Positions 56,684-64,000 of a stretch of DNA of 64,000 nucleotides are shown piece by piece. Each line of letters opens with the position of its first letter. The first letter of the stretch is position 1. Source of the stretch: Miscanthus floridulus (lineage: Eukaryota > Streptophyta > Magnoliopsida > Poales > Poaceae); assembly GCF_019320115.1 (NCBI RefSeq), contig NC_089581.1, forward strand, positions 10,107,707 through 10,171,706. The letters are read 5' to 3'. The translations under genes were made by a program, and so were the position numbers. Under the pieces are notes generated by a model that saw nothing but the letters and a program-made list of their open reading frames with translations, had not been told where the DNA came from and did no database searches.

Positions 56684-59472
56684 ATGGGTGATGCGCAGGC
56701 GGCAGGGGAGGGTCCGCGCTGCGTTGGATGCGGCGGGCGCGTGAAGACGCTCTTCGTGCAGTACTCCCCGGGAAACATCCGCTTGATGAAATGCGTAAGC
56801 CACGCGAGTGCCCCTGGCCTCACGAGTCTCTGCACCGTTCGTGTAATCCTTTTTTATTTCTGCTTGTGAGCCATCAAACTCTCTGAATAGTGAATACTGC
56901 TACCCTTGTTGTGCCTACTAGGATACGTGCAATGCTGTTGCTGATCCCTACATTGAGTGCGAGTTCATGGTACGGTGATCGATGAACCATGCCTTGCAGC
57001 TTTGTACTAATTTCGGATGTGTTAGCTGCACTTGTCGTAAGATGCTTGAGTGGTTGACTGAAGTGTTGGCATCTGCTTGTTCCATTCTAGATCATCTTGA
57101 TTGATCTCGTCCTGCACAAGACAAGGGCGTACCGCCATGTTCTGTTTAATAAGCTGAGCATGGGATCATCTGTTGACAAGGTATGAATCTATGCTTTCCA
57201 GGCCGTCTCTGATTGGTGTCTCACATTCCTGCAAACATCAAATTGTGCTTGGCTCATACTGCAAACATGGAATACCACCTTTTTTTTGCTGGTCTCGTAG
57301 TAGTAATGCTCTAAGCATTTATGCATTCACTTTGGCTTGCCTTACCTAATCTGTGTGAAATAATTGTTACTGGAGATGCCCACTTATAGAGTAGTTAATG
57401 TATGGATGAGGCTAAATATGGTTTGGTCATCGTTATTCATGCTAAATTGACAGGACCCACGAGTGCTCTCCTTTCTACATTAAAGCAAAGCATTTACTTC
57501 TTCCGTTTCTTCCCCGCTTCAATTTTATCTTGTGGAGTAACACAAGCAATCAGGATGGTGACAGTATATCATCGTCAATGCTGTGCCCTGTTCCATTTTA
57601 CTCAATAATTCCCATGCTTCTGGTCGAAGAACTGAAGCTTTGCTTTCTGCCGTTTGCTAACGATGGCATTCCTGATTCACTGACACTAAAGCCTTTTGTG
57701 ACTTTCTGACCCTTCACAACAGCATACAAGAACCAATTTGGCATAAAAAAATGTTTTCTATTCGTATAGGTTTTAGATGAATAGTTTGGCAATCTTGTTG
57801 TAATATGCTCTCATCTTGTAGTGATTTCATACCTTCCCTTCAAGAACTTATTTGGTGGGTACGTCTTCATGTCCATCTATAATTTGATTCATTTTCTAAT
57901 ATGCCTGTTGTGTTCTGGTTTGCAGGGAATACTTTACTGGTCTACTTTGATACATATTGCTCTTGACGCATGTATCCATAGAATTCATAAATTTTTACTT
58001 TGATTTTGGTTACTATGAACCATCTGCCCAACTTAAACAGTCCATAACTATGTAAGTCAGAATATCTTTTTCGAAAGGAAACAGAGCTGATGGGGCTTCT
58101 TCCAGGAGTATTTTCTCAACAATTTCCAATTGCACAGAGGTGATTACAGTTAACAGCATTCAAATATATTTTTTACTACACATTGTCGTAACAATGTGAC
58201 CAACATTTTGTTTTCTCCAGGTTATTGGCGATGCATTGTTGGGAAACATCATATTTATGATCATGTTACTCCTGGGAGTGCGATTTATTCTCAAATTATC
58301 TTTCGATATTATAAGGTACAAGTAGCATAACAAGTTCTCTTCTTGTTAGAATAAAACATTTGTTGCTATGAATGGGTTCCTGAGTGTTCTTGATGGGATT
58401 TATGCAGCTAGTAGAGATCACGTAACAGTCTAATAGTTTCATAATTCATTTCTGTTCTATTTACATTTTTAGTATTTCTTATTTATTTGCGATTTGGTTT
58501 GCTTGTCCATGAAATTTATTTGTAATAACAATTACTCAGGTACAGGGATGTTTTGTTCGCTGTCATCATTTCAAGCTACTTCAAGTTGTTTCTTTTCACA
58601 ATGATGGTATAAAAGATTTCTATGTATTAATTGTTTCTCTTCTAAGCATACCTGCCATTTTATTCTTTCTGAATTGAGTATGGATATTTGCAGGTTTGGG
58701 AGTTCCCATCATCTGTTGTATTCATTGTTGAAATGTTTGTTCTCTCATCAAATGTTGTAGCCCTGAGAGGTACACACAGCACTGCACATTTTCCCCATGA
58801 ATATATTCATTCTCCAAATGTTTTCTAGTCAGTAGGAGGCATATATACATGAACACCAGTCTTGGTAAGTACCGCACGCTTCTTGCATAATATAAATTGA
58901 AACATTTATCTGAGTATTGCCTAGACGTTTTCTAGCTGTAAGGATTCTTACACATCAATAACATTCATGGAGCATAGGCTGTGGATAGCATAGATAATTA
59001 TGTTAGGGTTCTGTGTAGCATCAATTGACCCCATACGAACGTATATGGCATGGTTAGATGGAAAGGGCCTTTCTGTAATCAAGATCTCTACTGATGGGAT
59101 CAGACAGATGTCCTTAGTTCTGACATCAAATGATCAAGTCTATGGCATGCTTCCTTGTATCCTATATAATTGTTCTCAGCATCTACAAGTTACGTCTGCT
59201 AGAGTTTTCTGAAGTCTTAGTGAACTAGTTACTTGGGGTGATTGATGGTTTCTTTTTTTTTTAACTGAAACTGTGACGGTTCTATTTCTTTTTATTTAGG
59301 TGTAAATTATGTTTCTTTGCCGAACAGTAAACCTGTTCAATGTTGTGTGAACTGAGCATACCTTTTCTTTGCAGTTGTTTCGCAGTTTCCAAAAGCCCAC
59401 TGCTTCGTGGTCTGCTTACTAGCGCATGCAGCAAGATACTTGACCCAGCGATGGATCCTTGGAACGCCTTGA
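56684..59472 (+). CDS. ARV1: ARV1 family ER membrane protein
   Basis: Nine exons join in phase to 237 aa: 56684-56794, 56922-56969, 57091-57180, 57926-57971, 58057-58139, 58221-58315, 58540-58606, 58694-58769 and 59375-59472. The ARV1 homology domain includes a zinc-binding pair of motifs, CVGC (C13, C16) and CDTC (C37, C40), with FVQYSPGNIRLMKC and LIDLVLHKTRAYRH. It is followed by hydrophobic segments GDALLGNIIFMIMLLLGVRF, DVLFAVIISSYFKLFLF and SVVFIVEMFVLSSNVV. ARV1 acts in the ER in sterol trafficking and GPI-anchor synthesis (family knowledge). Exon 5 uses an AAG acceptor chosen because only it keeps frame; it gives Phe where many homologues have Tyr. The last exon ends LTQRWILGTP. The gene is apparently intact. 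Confidence 0.9.
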
Positions 59473-60804
59473 GCCTGAACAAGTCCAGACCATCCTCGAG
59501 CTTCAAGCATGGCCCTAATCTACATATGGACCGTCCTGGTGCTTCTAGCGACGCCTAGGTATACTGTGCCCTGATGGTGAGCTCTGATGGTTGGATGCTG
59601 GCTTCTCGAGCCTAGGATGCTTGTTTGCGCTACTCACGAACGACGTGGTCGCTTATGATGTCGCGACATTGTTAGGTGTATAATACAACGACTGTATTCC
59701 TAAGTTTGGTCTGTAGTAGTAGGCTTGCCCGTGTTGTCTTGCCCCCCCTCCCTGTGAGTAGTTGAGCTGTAGACCATGCTGGAATTGCACGGTCTTATGG
59801 CATCTGTGCAGCCCTACACCGTCTGTTCAACAATATTTTCCATGTTGTACTTGTGGCAAAGACCGATATGGCATCTTTACTCGTAGGTAGTAGCTGCTGA
59901 GTGTTGTGTGGTTGGTTTGGTACTTGGTCCCTTTACCCTACCAACGGCCTACGTAGCCTCAGCATCTCCTGCAGCTGTGCTCCAGTGACCAGGGGAGCCT
60001 ACCGCTACCACTTTGTGTTGGACTGCAATGCACATGCACTACGGCAACAAGAGTTCTCGGTCTCAGATAGTCAGATTCAGGCTCCCCGAATCCGATCAGG
60101 TGTGTTCTGGCTCGCTCTGTTTTTTTTAATAACCTTGACCAACCTGAACACTGGCATCGCCTGCCTCTCCGTGCACCGACAATATAATGGCTGCCTGTTC
60201 CCTGAACCATAAGTACATCACATTGTGCGATTACTTGTCATGAAGTGTTGAGGTGATGGGTTACTGGGACTGAGCCCACCTGGCCACATTGTGGTCTCTA
60301 GGCATTTACTCTGTGAGGCCGAGGCATGGCTAATGACGGTTGTGTGTCTACCTGAAAGCGTTTTCAGTCTAATGATGATCATGATTGTGTACTAAGAATG
60401 CACCCACTAGTTTGCTGAAAAGCAGCTTAGTGTGTGTAATGCTCGGTTTATATGTGAGTTCCAAGTGCATCTCACAAGGATTGAGGGAGCACTAAGACTA
60501 GTTGGAGAGAAATTTACAAGTCTGACTAAATTTTGCCGGCCATCCTTGACGTGCTTGAGCATGCACCAGACAATCACCTGAAAACTAGAACCGACATTCA
60601 TGGTTTTGGCAGCAACATCTTTAGGGAGTGCTGGTTCTAATGGTGTCATAGCGAAAGCAGAACCTTTTATAACAGAGCACTATGACTTGTCACATGGAAA
60701 GCGGTGACCAAAAGGAGGAGCTTCCTCTAGTTGTGCTTAGAGCAAAGTCATCTACAAAAGTGCTTAGAGAATTGGCTGAGTAATTTCGGTTAATATGATG
60801 CGAG
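59473..60804. other. ARV1 3' UTR and intergenic DNA
   Basis: 59473-59900 is probably 3' UTR. No other gene recognised up to 60804. Confidence 0.35.
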
Positions 60805-61253
60805 CAAGGTAATAAATAGCGTATAGCGGGTTAGTAGTGGATTGACGTCGAGGTAGCGGATTGCAGATAGCGGGCGATATTGCGGACGATAAGTTCCAAT
60901 AATGACATATGATAATCCCACATAAGTTTAAGTACATATATCATGAATAATGAGTATAAATAGACATTTAATTACACTCAAAGAACGCCTAAATCTAGAC
61001 CTAGAGGCTACAGCCGATGCGTGAGTGTGTTTGAGTTGGTGGTGTGAGTCGTAGTGGACTGAGCTGATTAGCGTTATTTGTTTCCACGCTATTGCAGCCT
61101 ACTGCATGCAATTGCGACCACAATATCGTCCTGCTATTCAGAATTGCGGTCGCAAAGTTTCCGGCTGCAAAGTTCAGAGCGCTATCTCATAGCGGTAACG
61201 GCAATGGGCCGCTGCCGCAATTGCGGCCGCTACAGCCGCTATTTATTACTTTG
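60805..61253. mobile_element. hAT-type MITE
   Basis: 449 bp with CAAGGTAATAAATAGCG / CGCTATTTATTACTTTG terminal inverted repeats and a perfect 8-bp duplication GATGCGAG (60797-60804 and 61254-61261). The interior is rich in TAGCGG / CCGCTA motifs in both orientations. The 8-bp duplication points to the hAT superfamily. Confidence 0.85.
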
Positions 61254-61261
61254 GATGCGAG

Positions 61262-62145
61262 TCATTTGTGATATCTAAAGCGTCATGTTTATTTGCATGG
61301 AGATTTCCTCTGTACATACTTTCTTTTCTCTTGATATATACAGGAGTACATATAAAAAAAGTCAAGTATAGAAAAAAAAACTAGAGCCTACTTTTTTGCC
61401 TCCTAATCCAAGCTTTCATTTCATTTAATTAGTCGCACGTACGGTCAGGCGAGAGTCATTGTTAAGTAAAAGGCCATGCATGATGTGGCCAACCAAGCAA
61501 GATGATGATGATCAGGTTGGTTTCAGGTAGTAGGCAGGGGACAGGAGCTGCTTAATGAAGCTGATTAACGCGCGCTTTTGGACGTAATCCGCGCGCGCGT
61601 GTAAATTAAAGTCCACGTCCCCGATCATTGCCGGCCGGCCTTGTTTGCTGCAGTTGCGAGTCGCCGTCGTCATCGCGCGCGGCTCCACTTCATTGACAAG
61701 TGGAGTACGTGCTACGTGCGCACTTCAGTTCTTGTTTGTTGTTTCTATACGTACTAGCGCTCTAGGAGTAGAGGAGTAGATAGCTACAATACCTCCTGTC
61801 CATTATCATAAACTGATGTGGTTAATGACTTGATGCTGCAGCCTCTCGTGGTCGTGGCAGCTACACTAAATAAAACCATGCTCATCAACCGCCACGCATA
61901 ATTTCTTTCATTATATATATATATATATAAAAATAACAGAAACTTGAAAAGTGTATTGTAAAGTTATATATGGGGTTTAAATATATATTGCTATAGAAAA
62001 GTAGTGGTTTCTTATGTAGGAAATGATACCTTTTTTCTTGTGACTGGATCGGAGGTTGTATATATTCACGCCCGAAGGGGATAGTAGAGCTTTGCTTTCT
62101 TTCTTTCTTTTTTAGATGACAGAGCTTTGCTTTTGCCTAGACTGA
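61262..62145. other. Intergenic DNA with (AT)n
   Basis: Includes an (AT)n run at about 61911-61928, GCGCGC tracts near 61568-61600, and a TTTCTTTC run before the next MITE. Nothing coding recognised. Confidence 0.4.
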
Positions 62146-62498
62146 GGCTCTGTTTGGTTGGGCTTTTGGCTTTGGCTTTTGGCCCCAAAAGCCAAAAGCC
62201 TAACCAAAGGGGCTGCTTTTGGAGGGTGCTTTTTCAGAAGCAGCTGCTTTTCCGTAGTTCATTTTTGAAAGCTGGTTTGACCCTGCTTTTGGCTTTTGGC
62301 TTTCTGCTTTTCGAAATTGGTGGAATAAAAAGCTCTTCCATAGTTGTTTCAAGAGAGATAAAGATAAAAGGTATATTTTATACTTGTTTAACCAAACAGC
62401 TTTCAGCTTTTCTACAGCTCACAGCCCACAGCAGCTTTTCCACAGCTCACAGCCCACAGCAGCTTTTTCCCACAGCCACAGCTCAACCAAACAGGGCC
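62146..62498. mobile_element. Tourist-like MITE, copy B
   Basis: 353 bp, nearly identical to 11681-12032, with GGCTCTGTTTGGTTG / CAACCAAACAGGGCC ends and TGA on both sides (62143-62145 and 62499-62501). Confidence 0.82.
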
Positions 62499-62850
62499 TG
62501 AATGATGACAAGTAACCAATCGTTTCCCAAACTGTCATGCAGTTTCCTTTCTCAAAAAATAAAAATAAAAATAAAACAAGTAGTGCAGTTTTGGCGGGCT
62601 ACAGCTGATCAGTGATCGATCACGTCGTTGTGTTTTTCCTCTTTGACAGACTTTCAGCTAGGAGTTGCGACGAGAACTCATGGCTCATTGTCAATCATAA
62701 CGGAGACATGGAAAAGAAAACTAGTCCAAAAACGACGACTTTCTCAAAAATTTATTGTACACATTAGCCTAGAGAACTTCGCGCATGATGTGCGTACTTT
62801 CTTATCCCGCAGTAGTGGTGACTGGTGCCACCTTCACCTTCAGTGATACA

Positions 62851-63216
62851 GGTCCTGTTAACTTTAGCTCCTAAAGTTTTAGGTAGCATTCTAAAACTTT
62901 TTAAAAAAGTGTTTGTTTCACTTTCTAAAACTGATTAAAAGCAATAAATACACTGACAAAAAGATCATGCAGCCCTCCTCCTTACCCCTCCTCCTTCTCT
63001 GCATGGCGCGCCCCCAGTCACCTCCTCCTCTGCATGTGTGCAGTCGGGAGGGGCAGTGGGGGTCTAGGATGGACTTTAGGAGCTTTTAGGAGGGATGGAG
63101 CTCTTAAAGTTTTTAGACCCTCCTAAACTTTTTAGGAGCTTTTAGGATGAGGTGTTTGATTTTTTAGGCAGATTTCAGCTCCTAAAGTTTTTTTAGAAGG
63201 AGGAACAAACAGAGCC
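62851..63216. mobile_element. MITE-like element
   Basis: Ends GGTCCTGTTAACTTTAGCTCCTA and TAGAAGGAGGAACAAACAGAGCC are imperfect inverted repeats. The interior has paired AGCTCCTAAAGTTTT / TTTAGGAGCTTTTAGGA motifs. No clear target duplication, so the boundaries are approximate. Confidence 0.5.
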
Positions 63217-64000
63217 ATAGTACTATGTTGCATGTTCCAACAAGAAGTACGTGGCTCACGTACTGCTTTATTTTCTCTACAGACTACTGTGGCTTTTCAC
63301 AAAGGCAACGTAAGTTCTGTACACTGTTACATGTTCTACAGCTAAATGCAAGGAGCTAACGCTAAGCTGAACCATATATTTTTATATATCATTTATTTTG
63401 TCTATATAGGAGTAATAGGACAAGGGAAAGACGGAATACTCTAAAACTCAATGACCATGATATTCGCTCTTATTAGGACGTACTAGTCATCAAACTACAT
63501 GATCAACGGCCACTAATCTGGGCACCAATCTATATCCCTTTAAGAACCTTTCCTTCCTTCCCCTTGTGCATGATTTCAACGCAATAAACAAAATCTCAGC
63601 AGAAAAATAATGCTTGTCCTAGGCATGTAGATTGTGGAGGGCATCATATGGAAACCTACTTAATTTCTTTGAGGGGCCACTGTTAGTACACATAATGTAC
63701 TGAATCATATATTTTGCTGAAAAGGATAATATTAGTATTTTAAATAGTTCCCAAATGTCACGAGCTGCATGGATCCCGTGGGATTTATATAGTTCGAGGT
63801 GTTGTTTGTTCCTGACAAAAAAACAAAACAAAACAATTATAGTGGAGACAAAGAGGAATGTATGGAAAAGGTGGCAGACATGAAATGGATTTATGAACAA
63901 CTCTCATAGGCTAGCTCATACTAATATATATAGCCAATATTCCTGACGTTGACATGCATGCTGCTAGCTAGAAAAGCTTAAGCAACATGGCAACGCAATT
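63217..64000. other. Intergenic DNA to window end
   Basis: No gene, RNA or element was recognised; a 93-codon frame on the minus strand (63900-63619) has no features I can match. Confidence 0.3.

Noticed and set aside
56323..56835. 170-codon minus-strand frame
   Set aside because: Antisense to the ARV1 leader and first exon in GC-rich DNA; no recognisable motif.

Overview
The window is nuclear DNA of a grass. Gene-rich islands with GT-AG introns and GC-rich first exons are separated by retrotransposons and many short inverted-repeat elements (MITEs). The MITE ends (GGCCTTGTTTAGTTCC, GGCCCTGTTTGGTTG, CAGCCTGTTCGCT, GCCCCGTTCGG) and the SINE types suggest a panicoid grass, probably Andropogoneae (sorghum/sugarcane-like). 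That placement is inference. No bacterial, organellar or CRISPR features were seen.

Layout. 1-7903: part of a Ty3/gypsy-type retrotransposon on the minus strand with one very long LTR (3232-7903). 7909-8545: an older LTR relic. 9008-9660: a telo-box/site II promoter followed by two tandem C/D-box snoRNA-like units. 10575-13732: ACD11-type lipid transfer protein gene (4 exons). 14375-15475: GC-rich element with inverted ends. 15478-17891: possible gene of unknown function. 18491-21858: serpin pseudogene on the minus strand, split by a 139-bp MITE and a 1.86-kb long-inverted-repeat element. 22317-23193: fragments of DUF295-like and ACD11-like genes. 23194-26706: complete non-autonomous LTR element with CTCTC target duplication. 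27000-28300: decayed gypsy pol and possible CACTA debris. 29540-31427: endo-beta-mannanase (minus). 34335-38387: CNOT9/RCD1. 39463-42335: root-type ferredoxin-NADP reductase. 44463-48000: WPP-domain-associated coiled-coil protein with two frameshifts and an in-frame SINE. 50352-55584: histidinol dehydrogenase. 56684-59472: ARV1. 59473-64000: intergenic DNA with three MITEs.

The genes are unrelated housekeeping or stress genes and do not form a cluster: sphingolipid transfer, mRNA deadenylation, plastid redox, nuclear-envelope coiled coil, histidine synthesis and sterol/GPI homeostasis. Exon borders were placed by matching reading phase across every junction; each intact model closes in frame (206, 490, 313, 381, 478 and 237 aa). 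I found no clearly new biological system. The most informative signals are transposons caught inside genes (serpin, WAP, HDH) and the unannotated snoRNA pair.
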